A stretch of 64,000 bases of DNA from Dinoroseobacter shibae DFL 12 = DSM 16493 (lineage in GTDB: Bacteria; Pseudomonadota; Alphaproteobacteria; Rhodobacterales; Rhodobacteraceae), in the NCBI RefSeq assembly GCF_000018145.1, contig NC_009957.1, forward strand, positions 1 through 64,000, in the 5' to 3' direction. Position numbers and translations under genes: made by a program. The notes beneath the pieces were generated by a model. That model had not been told where the DNA came from, made no database searches, and saw only the letters and a list, made by a program, of their open reading frames with translations. Shown in pieces: positions 34,711 to 44,602 of the stretch (the first letter of the stretch is position 1; each line of letters begins with the position of its first letter).

Positions 34711-37063
34711 AGCCGCGCTTGATCTCCGCACGATGACGCCGGAGTGGTATGCGCGCGAGACCCGCCTCGCGCACATGCTGCCCTATGTGAGCCTCGTCGA
34801 TCACCAGACCGTGCGGACCCGGGTCAACGAGCTTTTCCAGTGCATCCGGCTCGACGGGGTCAATAGCTATACGACCGATGACGCCTATCTCGACAAGGTG
34901 ACCGCGCTCTTTGCCCGGATCATTGCGCAATTGGGGCCGGAGTTCAGCTATTACGTCCATAAGGTCTCGAAGGCGATCACGCCGGACCTCGAGCCGCTGC
35001 GCGAGGACAGTTTCGCGGGAGAAGTCGACCGGCTCTGGCGCAAGAAGCTAGAGACCAGCGGGCTGCGCGACAAGACGCTCACCCTTACGATCATCCATCG
35101 CCCGCCTCCAAAAAGCGTCCTGCCATTCCTGAACCGCAGCGCGCCGGATCGCCTCAAGGAAGCGACCGAGAAGCGCCTTCGCCGATTGGGCGAGGCCGTG
35201 AACGTGTTCCTGTCTGGCCTGACGGAGCTTAACCCACGTGTGCTTTCGGCCAAGTCCGGCGAGTTGATTGGCTTCCTAGGGGCCCTCAACACTGGCCAGG
35301 AACTGCCGCTCTATCCGGCGAACACCTATGGCTTCCTGTCCTTCAACGTCGCCAACACGCGAGTGACGTTTCAAGGCGATCATTTCGAGCTCTCGGAAGG
35401 CGTCGTGGGCCATCGCTACGGCAAGAGTTTCACCATCGGGGAATACTCGGAAGGCACCTCCTGCACCATGTTCGACATGCTGAACCTGCCGGTCGACATG
35501 ATCGTCACCCATTCCTTCACACCGATCAATTCGAACCTCATGGCGGGCCGCATCAAGCGGCAAAAGCGCCAGATGCAGGCGAGCCAGGACGCGGCCCTCT
35601 CGCTCCTGGAAGCGCTCGACATCGCCGCCGATGATCTCGAGGCCAAGCGCCAAAGCTTCGGCGAGCATCACATGGTCGTGACGCTCTTCTGCGAAACGCT
35701 GGACGAGCTGCAGACGCTCAGCGCCGAAATCGTGAACGCCGCCGCGACCGAAGGCGTGAAGATGATCGGTGAGCGGGTCGCCGCAAAGGCCCATTACCTC
35801 AGCCAGCATCCCGGCAACCAGCCCAAGCGCGTGCGTGCCAGCGCCGTCACCAATCGCAACTTCGCGGATTTTGCGGCCTTTCACCGGACACAGCTCGGCA
35901 AACCCGCAGCACTTACCCCTTGGGGCCGGGTCGTCACATATTTGCCTACGCCCGAGCAAAGCGCCTATCGGTTTTCCTATCACGAGCAAGGCTCGCCCGA
36001 CAAAGAACCGACCAGCGGCCATACCCTGATCATGGGACGACCCGGGTCGGGCAAATCGGTGCTGTCGGCCTTCCTGATGACCCAAGCCCGTCGAGCAGGG
36101 GCGCGGATCTTCGTCTTCGATTACCGTCTTGGTATGGAGATGGCGGTCCGCGCGAATGGCGGGCGCTACGCGTCCCTGAACGCAGGCCAGCCCACGGGTC
36201 TCAATCCGCTCTGGACCGAAACCGATGCGCGGGGGACCGCCTGGCTCTCGGACTGGCTTGCCACGCTTCTCTACCGCGCCGACAAGCCCCTGACGCCCGC
36301 ACAGACCAACCGCATCCAGGAAGTCGTGCGCCAGAATGCCCAGGCCTCCAATCCGGCCCTGCGGAACTGGCGGGATTTCGCATCGCTTTTTGTGTCCACC
36401 GATGATGGCGGCGATCTGCACCAGCGCCTGCTCGAATGGTCTGAGGACGGCCGCTATGGCTGGATCTTCGGGCAGAGCCTCGAGGACACCTTCTCGCTCA
36501 AAGGCGATGTCGTGGGCTTCGATCTGACCGGCATTCTCGACAGCGAGGCCGACAAGGAGCGGATGGCGGTTCTCTCCTATCTTTTCCGCCGGGTCGAACG
36601 CGAGATCGAGGATCGCCGCCCCACCATCATCGTGATCGACGAGGCCTGGAAGGCCCTCGATAACGCGTATTTCGCCGAGCGGCTGTCGAACTGGCTGGTG
36701 ACCGCGCGCAAGCAGAACACCGTCGCGGTGATGATGACGCAATACGCGAGCCAGCTCGAGCGCACCCGGACCGGCAAGACCATCGTCGAGGCCGTGCCGA
36801 CGCAGATCCTGCTGCCCAATATCCGCGCGCAGCCTGCGGATTACGCCATGCTGAACCTCACGGAGAAGGAACTCGACGTCCTTCTCAACACGGGCAGCAA
36901 CAGCCGCCTGGCGCTGATCCGCGACGATCAGGGCTCGATCGTCGTCGATGCCGATCTGAGCGCCCTTGGTCCCACGCTCACCATCCTCGGCGGCATGGAG
37001 AAAGGCGAGGCGCTCGTCGGCGCCGATTACCGCGACCGCCCAGACTTCTGGAGGCTTTCATGA
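34700..37063 (+). CDS. virB4: VirB4 ATPase
   Basis: A 787-residue AAA+ energiser of the secretion channel. Walker A is GRPGSGKSVLS at about 445-455 and Walker B IIVIDEAWKAL at about 643; NTGSNSRLALI lies towards the C-terminus. The N-terminal ~250 residues match the CagE/TrbE/VirB domain. The start overlaps virB3. Several long frames on the opposite strand (for example 35276-36742) are shadows of this gene. Confidence 0.95.
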   Translation: MPREAALDLRTMTPEWYARETRLAHMLPYVSLVDHQTVRTRVNELFQCIRLDGVNSYTTDDAYLDKVTALFARIIAQLGPEFSYYVHKVSKAITPDLEPLREDSFAGEVDRLWRKKLETSGLRDKTLTLTIIHRPPPKSVLPFLNRSAPDRLKEATEKRLRRLGEAVNVFLSGLTELNPRVLSAKSGELIGFLGALNTGQELPLYPANTYGFLSFNVANTRVTFQGDHFELSEGVVGHRYGKSFTIGEYSEGTSCTMFDMLNLPVDMIVTHSFTPINSNLMAGRIKRQKRQMQASQDAALSLLEALDIAADDLEAKRQSFGEHHMVVTLFCETLDELQTLSAEIVNAAATEGVKMIGERVAAKAHYLSQHPGNQPKRVRASAVTNRNFADFAAFHRTQLGKPAALTPWGRVVTYLPTPEQSAYRFSYHEQGSPDKEPTSGHTLIMGRPGSGKSVLSAFLMTQARRAGARIFVFDYRLGMEMAVRANGGRYASLNAGQPTGLNPLWTETDARGTAWLSDWLATLLYRADKPLTPAQTNRIQEVVRQNAQASNPALRNWRDFASLFVSTDDGGDLHQRLLEWSEDGRYGWIFGQSLEDTFSLKGDVVGFDLTGILDSEADKERMAVLSYLFRRVEREIEDRRPTIIVIDEAWKALDNAYFAERLSNWLVTARKQNTVAVMMTQYASQLERTRTGKTIVEAVPTQILLPNIRAQPADYAMLNLTEKELDVLLNTGSNSRLALIRDDQGSIVVDADLSALGPTLTILGGMEKGEALVGADYRDRPDFWRLS

Positions 37064-37227
37064 TCCGTATTCTTATCACTTTGGCTGCGCTCGGCGCGCT
37101 GACCTCCTGCACCCAGTATCGGGAGCCGCAGGCCAATTGCTTTTCCTTTCTCGCCTCGACGGCAGCGACAGCCCAGGATTGCCACTTCGCACCGCTCGGC
37201 GCGCCGGAGGGCGACGTTGACGTCTAG
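37060..37227 (+). CDS. Small lipoprotein, possible VirB7 equivalent
   Basis: A 55-residue protein whose ATG overlaps the virB4 stop (ATGA). The leader MIRILITLAALGALTSC ends in a lipobox-type LTSC; the mature part has two further Cys (ANCFSF, QDCHF). VirB7 is a short outer-membrane lipoprotein bound to VirB9, and no other candidate exists in the operon, but the position after virB4 is not the usual one. It overlaps the next gene by 11 bases. Confidence 0.65.
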   Translation: MIRILITLAALGALTSCTQYREPQANCFSFLASTAATAQDCHFAPLGAPEGDVDV

Positions 37228-38371
37228 CCTGCCTCATATCCTCGCGTTTTGCCTGCTGCCCGGTCTCGGCTTCGCCCAAGGTGTGCCGACCAATGACAGT
37301 GGGCTGACCGCGCGTGACATCGTCGAGACCGGGGATCGAGAGACAGACCTTGCCATCCAGGCCGACAAACTTGCAGTGCGCGAACTCATCGCCGAGATCG
37401 AACGGGAGCAGCTGGAAACCCTCCGACGCATCCTCGATGCCCAGACCAGCTTCGGCGGTCAGGGCCTGCCCGCCATGGTCTCGGGGCTGGAAAGCGGCAG
37501 CGGCAATCCCGACCGCGCCGTGGAAGCCGTCTATGGCACGGGCGAGATAGATCCCAATCCCGGCGGTGCGCAGATGTTCGGCGACGCGTCCGAGACCATC
37601 GAGCAGCTCATCATCCGCGTCGCCCAGGAAACCAGCGGCTTTGCGGGAGTTGGCCGCGCAGGGCTCTCACCCGTCCAGTGGCGAGCGCTTCTACAGGCCC
37701 TCATCTGGCAGGAAAGCCGGTTTACGATTGGGGCACGGTCTCCCGTTGGCGCCTATGGTCTCACCCAGATCATGCCGGGCACCGCCAGCGATCTCGGCAT
37801 CAATCCGGAATATTACGACAGCCCCTATCTGCAGGTGCATGGTGGCGCGCGCTATCTCGCGACCCAGCTCAACACATTCGATGGCAACATCATCAACGCC
37901 CTCGCGGCCTATAACGCCGGACCCGGCCGGGTTTTCGAGTATGGCGGCGTGCCACCCTTCCGCGAGACCCAGCACTACGTGTCGGTCATCCCTGAACGCT
38001 ACAATCTCTATCTGACCCGTATCGGCGGGATCGAAGCGCTTGGCACGATCGACCCCACGCTTCTCGCCAATGCCAACCTCTCGCTCACGGGTCATGGGGC
38101 GGCCTTTTATGGCAGCAACTCACCAGCCGCGATCCGCCAAGCCGCCCTGCGCATCCGCGATATCGTCGAACGGATTTCCGAGACTGAAGACGTGCAGGAA
38201 AGCATCGCACTCAACACCTATGCCCGCGCCGAACTCGTGCGCCTCGTCGCTGCCCGCATCCGGCTTCAGGCGGCGCGCACCCGCGTCCTTTCCGCCGAAG
38301 AGCTGGCCCAGGCCAGTGCGCGTATGGCCGAAGGCACGTTCATGGAATTCACGATCAGGGAGATAGACTGA
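37217..38371 (+). CDS. Lytic transglycosylase, second in the secretion operon
   Basis: A 384-residue exported protein from TTG 37217. Residues ~20-130 form a helical region unlike VirB1. The SLT domain at ~150-270 has the catalytic Glu in LIWQESRFTIGA, GAYGLTQIMPGTA and [14 protein letters not shown] ~110-residue helical C-terminus follows. It is larger than the transglycosylase at 33421, suggesting a distinct role or substrate-gated localisation. Confidence 0.87.
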   Translation: MTSSLPHILAFCLLPGLGFAQGVPTNDSGLTARDIVETGDRETDLAIQADKLAVRELIAEIEREQLETLRRILDAQTSFGGQGLPAMVSGLESGSGNPDRAVEAVYGTGEIDPNPGGAQMFGDASETIEQLIIRVAQETSGFAGVGRAGLSPVQWRALLQALIWQESRFTIGARSPVGAYGLTQIMPGTASDLGINPEYYDSPYLQVHGGARYLATQLNTFDGNIINALAAYNAGPGRVFEYGGVPPFRETQHYVSVIPERYNLYLTRIGGIEALGTIDPTLLANANLSLTGHGAAFYGSNSPAAIRQAALRIRDIVERISETEDVQESIALNTYARAELVRLVAARIRLQAARTRVLSAEELAQASARMAEGTFMEFTIREID

Positions 38372-39180
38372 TGAGAGATTTGCTCGTGAGGACGGCATTG
38401 GCCACGACGCTTGGGATCGGTCTGCATCTCGGCACCCTGTCCGCTGCCGTGGCGCAAGGTGTGCCGGTCGTCGACACCCAGAATATCGCGCAAAACATCC
38501 AGCAGCTCCGGCAGATGATCGAAGACGAGATTCTGCAAAACGAGCAGCTGACGCAGCTCCGTGAACAGCTTGCCACACTCACGGATCAACTCGCGGAGCT
38601 GCAAAGAACTTATGAAGCACTCACCCGCCTTGCCGAGCTTCCCGAGATCATCCGCACGGAAATGGAAGACGAGTTGAACGGCCTGCTCGACCAAGAGTTC
38701 GGGGACATCCTCGCCACTATTGAGGCGATCAAGACTGGGGATTTCTCGGGCCTGTCCGGTTCTGGCGCAGGCGAAATCGAAACCCAGATGGACCGGGTGC
38801 TGGCCGATCTCGGCTTCGATGAAGACACCCTCTCGGAAATGGCCACCAGCGGCAATCCCGGGGCCAACCGCGTGGCGACGCAGGCCACGACCGGTGCGCT
38901 CGTCTCGGCGGCGGCCCAGAACAGCTATGAGGATGCCGGCCAATCGCTCGAGCGGGTAGACCGCCTTGTCGGGCTCATCGACGACATGGAAGAGCTCAAG
39001 CAAAGCGTCGATCTCAACACGCGCGTGACAGCTGAATTGGCCATCGCCCTCGTGGCGATGTGGCAGCTGGAAGCGATTCAAACCGTGGGCGATGGCACGG
39101 GCGGCGTGATCGATGCCGCCACCATCGCCGAAGAGCAGCGCTTCATGGATTTCACCTTGCCGGACCTCCGGGCCGAGTGA
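38371..39180 (+). CDS. VirB5/TrbJ-like exported coiled-coil protein
   Basis: A 269-residue protein with a signal peptide (cleavage near AVAQG) and long coiled-coil stretches (QQLRQMIEDEILQNEQLTQL, RVDRLVGLIDDMEELKQSV). The layout and position between virB4 and virB8 fit the VirB5/TrbJ minor pilus component or entry-exclusion group. It overlaps the preceding stop by one base. Confidence 0.8.
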   Translation: MRDLLVRTALATTLGIGLHLGTLSAAVAQGVPVVDTQNIAQNIQQLRQMIEDEILQNEQLTQLREQLATLTDQLAELQRTYEALTRLAELPEIIRTEMEDELNGLLDQEFGDILATIEAIKTGDFSGLSGSGAGEIETQMDRVLADLGFDEDTLSEMATSGNPGANRVATQATTGALVSAAAQNSYEDAGQSLERVDRLVGLIDDMEELKQSVDLNTRVTAELAIALVAMWQLEAIQTVGDGTGGVIDAATIAEEQRFMDFTLPDLRAE

Positions 39181-39196
39181 TTGCGGGGTGTGACAC

Positions 39197-39850
39197 GTGG
39201 CGAGTGAACAAGAGATCATCGAGGAAGAACTGGTCTACGGTGCCTTGCGCCGCGAACGGCTCTGGCAACGCCTTGGTCTGGCAGGTCTTGTCTTCGGCAT
39301 CATCGGCTGTCTGAGTGCCGCGGCTGTCTCGATCCTCGATGTCGATCCGCCCCCCGTCGTTGTCCCCTATGATCCCGCTACCGGCTTTGCACTCCCCGAG
39401 GCCTCGGTGGGCGCTTCCTCGGTGACCGCCAACCAGGCGATCATCGAGGCGGAGGTCTTCCGCTATGTGACCGACCGGGAGATCTACAATCAGCTCGATA
39501 ACGATCTGCGCATCCGCAGCGTCCTGCGCCGCTCGGACGGGGCCGCCGAGAGCAGGCTGCGCCAGATATGGAACAGCGCAAATGAAAACTATCCACCGAC
39601 CGTCTATGGCCCCAATGCCCGGCTCGACGTGGAAATTCTCAGCATCAACCGGATCGGATCCAACCGCGCCACCGTGCGCTTGCGCAAGCGGCTGACCTCC
39701 ATCAACGGCACCCAGACCGGGCTCTTCACCGCCACGCTTCTCTTCGAGTTCCGTCCCGAAACCCGTCGCTCCATCGACGAGGTCTGGACCAATCCGTTTG
39801 GGTTTACCGTGCTCGAATATTCCATCCGCTCCGACAGATTGGAGAACTGA
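39197..39850 (+). CDS. virB8: VirB8 inner-membrane scaffold
   Basis: A 217-residue bitopic protein: cytoplasmic N-terminus, one helix at ~27-48, then a NTF2-like periplasmic domain (ANQAIIEAEVFRYVTDRE, YNQLDNDLRIRSVL) ending in WTNPFGFTVLEYSI. GTG start at 39197. VirB8 nucleates channel assembly with VirB9 and VirB10. Confidence 0.92.
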   Translation: MASEQEIIEEELVYGALRRERLWQRLGLAGLVFGIIGCLSAAAVSILDVDPPPVVVPYDPATGFALPEASVGASSVTANQAIIEAEVFRYVTDREIYNQLDNDLRIRSVLRRSDGAAESRLRQIWNSANENYPPTVYGPNARLDVEILSINRIGSNRATVRLRKRLTSINGTQTGLFTATLLFEFRPETRRSIDEVWTNPFGFTVLEYSIRSDRLEN

Positions 39851-39852
39851 CG

Positions 39853-40548
39853 TTGTTGTTTATAAGATCGCTTATTTTTGTCATTGCCCTGTTGCCCGGC
39901 CTCGCCTCTGCCGAAGCGATCCCGCGCGGTGGTCCAAATGACAGCCGCGTGCGCTTGGCCACCTACCAAGAGGGCCAAGTCTATCGTCTCAATGTCTCGC
40001 TCACCCACGTGACCACCATCGAGTTCGGCGAGGGCGAAAGCATCCGCTCGATCATCGCGGGCGACACGGAAGGGTTTGAGATCGACGGTGTCCCGGGCGG
40101 TCAGGCCTTCGCGATCAAGCCTGTGGCGCGCGGGGTGCATACCAATGTGACAGTCTATACGAACCGCCGGAGCTACTACTTCAACGTCGAGGAGGTCCGC
40201 AGCCCGACCTTCTACGTGGTGCAGTTCCGCTACCCTGACGACGCTGCGCGCCCGACCCGGGCCATCGCCGCCCAAGCGCCGAACTACAATTACGGCGCCA
40301 GCGCGAGGACCGAGTTCACGCCAACGCGCATCTGGGATGACGGGACGTTCACTTATTTCGCCTTTCCAAGAAACGCCCCTGTGCCAGCGATCTTCCGCTA
40401 CGCGGGCGGCCGTGAACGCACGGTCAACACGCAAACTCCTGAAGACGGCGTGATCCGCGTCAGCGGCGTGAACCGCCAATGGGTCCTGCGACTGGGCGAA
40501 GAGGTGGTCTGCATCGAGGCGATCCCGCCCGCGGAGGCCACCTCATGA
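39853..40548 (+). CDS. virB9: VirB9 outer-membrane core subunit
   Basis: A 231-residue exported protein (TTG start, cleavage near ASAEA). VirB9/CagX features are the N-terminal YQEGQVYRLNVSLTHVTTIEF and the C-terminal TPTRIWDDGTFTYFAFPRN. It begins two bases after virB8 and overlaps virB10 by four. Confidence 0.93.
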   Translation: MLFIRSLIFVIALLPGLASAEAIPRGGPNDSRVRLATYQEGQVYRLNVSLTHVTTIEFGEGESIRSIIAGDTEGFEIDGVPGGQAFAIKPVARGVHTNVTVYTNRRSYYFNVEEVRSPTFYVVQFRYPDDAARPTRAIAAQAPNYNYGASARTEFTPTRIWDDGTFTYFAFPRNAPVPAIFRYAGGRERTVNTQTPEDGVIRVSGVNRQWVLRLGEEVVCIEAIPPAEATS

Positions 40549-41924
40549 GCGATACCGGGAACACCGAGCTGGAAAAACGCCTCGCCGCCCTTGAGAAAGG
40601 CAGTGCCCGCGCGCCCATAGCGGCGCAGCGCCGGTCGCCCTTTCTCGCGCTGATCGTGGTCCTCGTCATCGGCGCAGGTGGTGCCCTGCTCTATCTCCTC
40701 TCACAGCCCGACGAAGAGGAAGCCTTGCCGACGGCCACCCCGGACGTCTTCCAAAACGAGGGGGACGGCTTTGGCGCTATCGAGACCTTGCCCCCGCCCG
40801 AGCCCGAGGTTGTGTTCGTCGGACCAGACCCCGTCGAGCCCAACGCGGAGCTTCTGGCGCAGATCACCGCGCTGCAGGCTCAGATCGAGGAATTGCGCAA
40901 CGCCCCCGAACCGGTCGTCGAGGAAGACACCGCCGCCGCAGAGGCGATCGACGCGCTGACCGCTCAGATTGCGGCGCTACAAGCCGCCTCGGAAGCCGCA
41001 CAGCAACGATTCCAGGACGAACTGACGGCGCGGGATCGCAGCCTTGAGCAATTACGCATGGATCTGGAACTGGCCCAACTCGAGGCCAGCCGACCCCAAC
41101 CCGCCCCAGCGGGCCCCACGGAAGATGAGCTGCGCGCACGCGAGCAAGAGCGACTGCGCCGGGAGGAAGAAGCCCGGCGCATGGCCGAGCTGGAGCGCCG
41201 CGCCGCGGAGGAACGCGCCTTCCAGGAACGGCGCATCACCTCGCCCACTATCGCATTTGGCGGCACGTCCGGAGCGAATGAAACGGCTCTGACCGAACGC
41301 ACTTTTGGCGAGGTGACGGATTTCGTGCTGAACGGTGCGCTGCCCTCGACGGTGACGCAGGCCGAGGTGATCGCCAATCCCTCCAACACCATCATCCAGG
41401 GCACCATGATCCAAGCCGTCATGGAAACTGCCCTTGACAGCTCCCTGCCCGGCCAGACCCGTGCCGTGGTGTCCGAAGATGTCTACAGCGTCGATGGCGT
41501 GCGCCTCTTGATCCCCCGCGGATCGCGTCTCATCGGACGCTACCGCGCTGGCGTCGATATCGCGCAGCGCCGCGTTACGATCGCCTGGGACCGGATCATC
41601 CTGCCCGCGGGCCAGACCGTTCAGATCAGCTCCTTCGGAGGTGATGAACTGGGCCGTTCTGGCGTCACCGGTTTCGTGGACACGCGCTTTGCCGAGCGTT
41701 TCGGGTCGGCCGCCCTGATCTCGCTGATTTCCGCCGCACCAAGTGCCGCCGCCTCCGAGGTCCAGGATGAGACTGCGGCCGACGCTCTCGAAGACGTGGG
41801 CGATGATCTGGCAGATGCGACGGACAGCGTCATCGGCGATTACCTCTCCATCGGCCCCGTCATCTATGTCGACCAAGGCGCGCGCGTCACTGTCATGGTC
41901 GACCGCGATCTGGAGATATTCTGA
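40545..41924 (+). CDS. virB10: VirB10 channel protein
   Basis: A 459-residue protein from ATG 40545 with an inner-membrane helix at ~27-45, a Pro/Glu-rich linker, a ~130-residue coiled-coil rich in Gln, Arg and Glu, and the C-terminal TrbI/VirB10 beta barrel (IPRGSRLIGRYRAGVD, GVTGFVDTRFAERFG). VirB10 spans both membranes and senses ATP use. The long coiled-coil is larger than in Agrobacterium VirB10. Confidence 0.93.
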   Translation: MSDTGNTELEKRLAALEKGSARAPIAAQRRSPFLALIVVLVIGAGGALLYLLSQPDEEEALPTATPDVFQNEGDGFGAIETLPPPEPEVVFVGPDPVEPNAELLAQITALQAQIEELRNAPEPVVEEDTAAAEAIDALTAQIAALQAASEAAQQRFQDELTARDRSLEQLRMDLELAQLEASRPQPAPAGPTEDELRAREQERLRREEEARRMAELERRAAEERAFQERRITSPTIAFGGTSGANETALTERTFGEVTDFVLNGALPSTVTQAEVIANPSNTIIQGTMIQAVMETALDSSLPGQTRAVVSEDVYSVDGVRLLIPRGSRLIGRYRAGVDIAQRRVTIAWDRIILPAGQTVQISSFGGDELGRSGVTGFVDTRFAERFGSAALISLISAAPSAAASEVQDETAADALEDVGDDLADATDSVIGDYLSIGPVIYVDQGARVTVMVDRDLEIF

Positions 41925-41928
41925 GCCC

Positions 41929-42915
41929 ATGTCGCTGAGCTATCTCGAAACCTCCCTCGACCGGATCGAAGCCGCCGCCCGCGACGATGTCATCGAGATC
42001 TGCATCAACCCCGACGGGACCTGCTGGGGCGAATTCCAGGGCGATCACTTCATGCGCGCGCTGGATCAAAGGCTGACGGGCGTTCAGGTCAGGGACCTCG
42101 GCAACCAGATCGCCTCCTCGGCCAATACCACGATGAGCAAGGACCGCCCCATCGTCTCGGTATCGATCACCTACAAGGGTCGCCCGATCCGGGCACAGGT
42201 CATCACCCCGCCCGCCGTGCTCTCGGCCATGTCGATCAGCTTGCGGTTCTTCTCGAGCCTGCCGCTCGAGGGCATTGCGCTCGACTTTCTCTTTGGCAAA
42301 GAGCGCAAGCTCGAAGACCTGCGCGTCGAAAAAAAGCGCGCCTTGCGCGCCGTGGTGGCCGCGGGTTTGATCGATGATGCGCTGGCCTTCTGCGTCGAGA
42401 ACAAACTCAACATGATCGTCTCGGGTGGCACCTCCACCGGCAAGACCGTCGCCGCGCGCAAGATCCTCTCTCACGTACCGGCCGAGGAACGCATCGTCAC
42501 CATCGAAGAAGCGGCCGAGCTGCTGCCGACCCAGCCAAATGCAGTGACCCTCATCGCCAATCGCGACGCGGAATTCCAGACCGCCGATGTGCTTCTCACC
42601 GCCACGCTGCGCATGCGCCCCGACCGGATCATCCTGGGCGAAGTGCGCGGCAAGGAGGCCATGACCTTTCTGGAAGCCATCAACACCGGCCACGGCGGGT
42701 CCATGACCACGCTGCATGCCGAAACACCGCAACTGGCCGTGCAGCGGCTTGCGATCGCAGCACTGAAAACCGAGATCCCGATGACCTATGCCGACATGAT
42801 CCAGTACATCGAAAATTCCATCGATGTGATCATCCAGGCCGGTCGCCATGACGGAAAACGCGGCATCACGGAATTCTACCTCCCCGGAGCAACTGAGATT
42901 GGAATTTCCCCATGA
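41929..42915 (+). CDS. virB11: VirB11 secretion ATPase
   Basis: A 328-residue hexameric ATPase from ATG 41929. Walker A is GGTSTGKTVAARKIL at about 165, the Asp/Walker B region is RPDRIILGEVRGKEA and the His box GHGGSMTTLHAE. It starts four bases after virB10. Confidence 0.95.
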   Translation: MSLSYLETSLDRIEAAARDDVIEICINPDGTCWGEFQGDHFMRALDQRLTGVQVRDLGNQIASSANTTMSKDRPIVSVSITYKGRPIRAQVITPPAVLSAMSISLRFFSSLPLEGIALDFLFGKERKLEDLRVEKKRALRAVVAAGLIDDALAFCVENKLNMIVSGGTSTGKTVAARKILSHVPAEERIVTIEEAAELLPTQPNAVTLIANRDAEFQTADVLLTATLRMRPDRIILGEVRGKEAMTFLEAINTGHGGSMTTLHAETPQLAVQRLAIAALKTEIPMTYADMIQYIENSIDVIIQAGRHDGKRGITEFYLPGATEIGISP

Positions 42916-43106
42916 AGACCTTTGAATACAATATCCTGTCTTTTCCCATGACCCGCAAAACCAGCCTTGCCGACATGCAGGCCAGCCTGAACGAGAAGGG
43001 CGCAGACGGGTGGGAGGTGGTGTCGATCAGCACTTCGGAATTCGCCAATGTAGGACACACCGTTTTCCTGAAGCGTGAAACCATAGCCACCGGAGCCACG
43101 GCATGA
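42912..43106 (+). CDS. DUF4177 small protein
   Basis: A 64-residue protein (KTFEYNILSFP, LNEKGADGWEVVSIS) with the DUF4177 pattern of an aromatic N-terminal strand and the LNxxGxxGWE motif. It overlaps virB11 by four bases and the next gene by four. The function is unknown; its fixed place in the operon suggests an accessory secretion role. Confidence 0.85.
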   Translation: MKTFEYNILSFPMTRKTSLADMQASLNEKGADGWEVVSISTSEFANVGHTVFLKRETIATGATA

Positions 43107-43513
43107 GGCAGGCGCAGCACCTCGCCTTGGCCGCGCTGGCCCTAAGCCTGACGCCTACTTTCGCCGTTGCCGAGCGCAACCTAGTGCCAACCCTCGATCG
43201 CAGCTTTGACGTCTGTCCGGACCGGCCCGCCGAGCCCGTCTGGATGCAGGAAATCCCGCTCCGCCAAGCCTATCAGCGGGTTCTGGTTCAGGACATCTAC
43301 CGCGCCCAGAACCTCGAGCGCATCGTCCAGACCGGCAGCTGCGATTGCGAGATCCGGTTCCCGTCCTGGGACGCGGCCGAGGCCGTGTTTCGGGAGAGCT
43401 ACGCGAGCGACGAACGATGGGAAATGCTCGAAGCCTCGGACGGCTACAACCGCCGCGCCAACGCCGCCCGAACTGCCGCCAAGGCCATCTGCGACGCCGC
43501 AGGTAATTGGTAA
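43103..43513 (+). CDS. Exported hypothetical protein of the secretion operon
   Basis: A 136-residue protein with a signal peptide (cleavage near AVAER). The mature part has Cys in DVCPDRP and in SCDCEIRFPSW, then a helical C-terminus (NRRANAARTAAKAICDAAGNW). Not recognised. Its place between virB11 and virB6 and its periplasmic location suggest a channel-associated or stabilising factor. Confidence 0.7.
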   Translation: MRQAQHLALAALALSLTPTFAVAERNLVPTLDRSFDVCPDRPAEPVWMQEIPLRQAYQRVLVQDIYRAQNLERIVQTGSCDCEIRFPSWDAAEAVFRESYASDERWEMLEASDGYNRRANAARTAAKAICDAAGNW

Positions 43514-43525
43514 GGCAGCCCCGCG

Positions 43526-44602
43526 ATGAGTGTCGTCACCTACTTCGTTGAAACCTCCCAAGCCTATCTCGACACCGCCGCTGAGACCCAGTTTGGTGCG
43601 GTTGCAGCAACGGTCGGCACGCTCCTGGTTTTGGGGACAACGCTGGTAGTGATCCTCGTCGGAATCAACATGATCTATCAATATCGGGCCATGGATGGGC
43701 ACACAGCCTTCTGGCTCGCGGTCAAGATCGGGCTCATCGGGATATTCGCGACCAATTGGATGCAGTTCAACGCGTTCTCGTCAGCCATTCTCTATGGGAT
43801 CGACAGTATCGCGGGTGCGCTGATAGCCTCCGTCGGCGGCGGCAGTCCGGGGCCCTCTGGAACTTTCGCCGAAGAATTCGACCGGCTGATCGCGGAACTG
43901 GGCGACTATTTGAACGCTGCCGGGTCCGAACTGAACTGGATGGCCGGCGCCATGCTCGACATCGTCGGTGTTCTTCTGCTCTCAATCCTCGGCGGACTGG
44001 CCGCCTTCATCCTCGTGGCCTCCCGCCTGATGATCGCGCTCCTGATCGGGATCGCCCCGGTGATGATCTTCCTGACCCTCTTCGAGGTCACCAAGGATTA
44101 TTTCACGCGCTGGCTGTCCGCGCTGATTTCCTTTGCGCTATACCCCATCGTCGTCGCAGGCGTGTTCGCAACGATCACAGGCGTTTCCTCCGCACTCATC
44201 GGTGAACTAGGCGATCCCGAAGGGGCCTCAAACATCGGCGCGCTCATCCCCTTCTTCATGATGGTGCTCATGGCCAAGGGTTTCATTATCGCCACGCCCT
44301 TCATCGTCCGCGCGATCTCCGGCAACATCATGATGCCCGCCCTCTCCGGAGGTCTCGGCGGCGGCTACAGCTTTGCCCGCGCCGCCATGGGAGGTCAGCA
44401 GGCCTACAATCGCTACCTCATCGGCGGGGCCAGTGGCGCAGAATACGCAGCCCTCAGGGCGCGGCAGTTCTTTGGCGTGCAGCAGATGCCTGCAAGGCAA
44501 GGCATGGGGCAGAAGGGTTCCGGAGGAAGCACAGGATCCGCAGACTCGGGATCAAAAATGCTGGCGCAGCTTGCGAGACTGGCACGACTTGGTCGACGGT
44601 GA
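43526..44602 (+). CDS. virB6: VirB6/TrbL polytopic membrane protein
   Basis: A 358-residue protein with about six helices and a central periplasmic loop rich in Gly and Asp; the C-terminus is a Gly/Ser-rich tail. VirB6/TrbL-like stretches include IALLIGIAPVMIFLTLFEVT and IATPFIVRAISGNIMMP. It is the last gene of the rightward operon; the ABC-3C cassette lies immediately beyond on the opposite strand. Confidence 0.9.
   Translation: MSVVTYFVETSQAYLDTAAETQFGAVAATVGTLLVLGTTLVVILVGINMIYQYRAMDGHTAFWLAVKIGLIGIFATNWMQFNAFSSAILYGIDSIAGALIASVGGGSPGPSGTFAEEFDRLIAELGDYLNAAGSELNWMAGAMLDIVGVLLLSILGGLAAFILVASRLMIALLIGIAPVMIFLTLFEVTKDYFTRWLSALISFALYPIVVAGVFATITGVSSALIGELGDPEGASNIGALIPFFMMVLMAKGFIIATPFIVRAISGNIMMPALSGGLGGGYSFARAAMGGQQAYNRYLIGGASGAEYAALRARQFFGVQQMPARQGMGQKGSGGSTGSADSGSKMLAQLARLARLGRR

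Noticed and set aside
35276-36742. A 488-codon minus-strand frame
   Set aside because: Shadow of virB4, whose motifs and gene overlaps are unambiguous.
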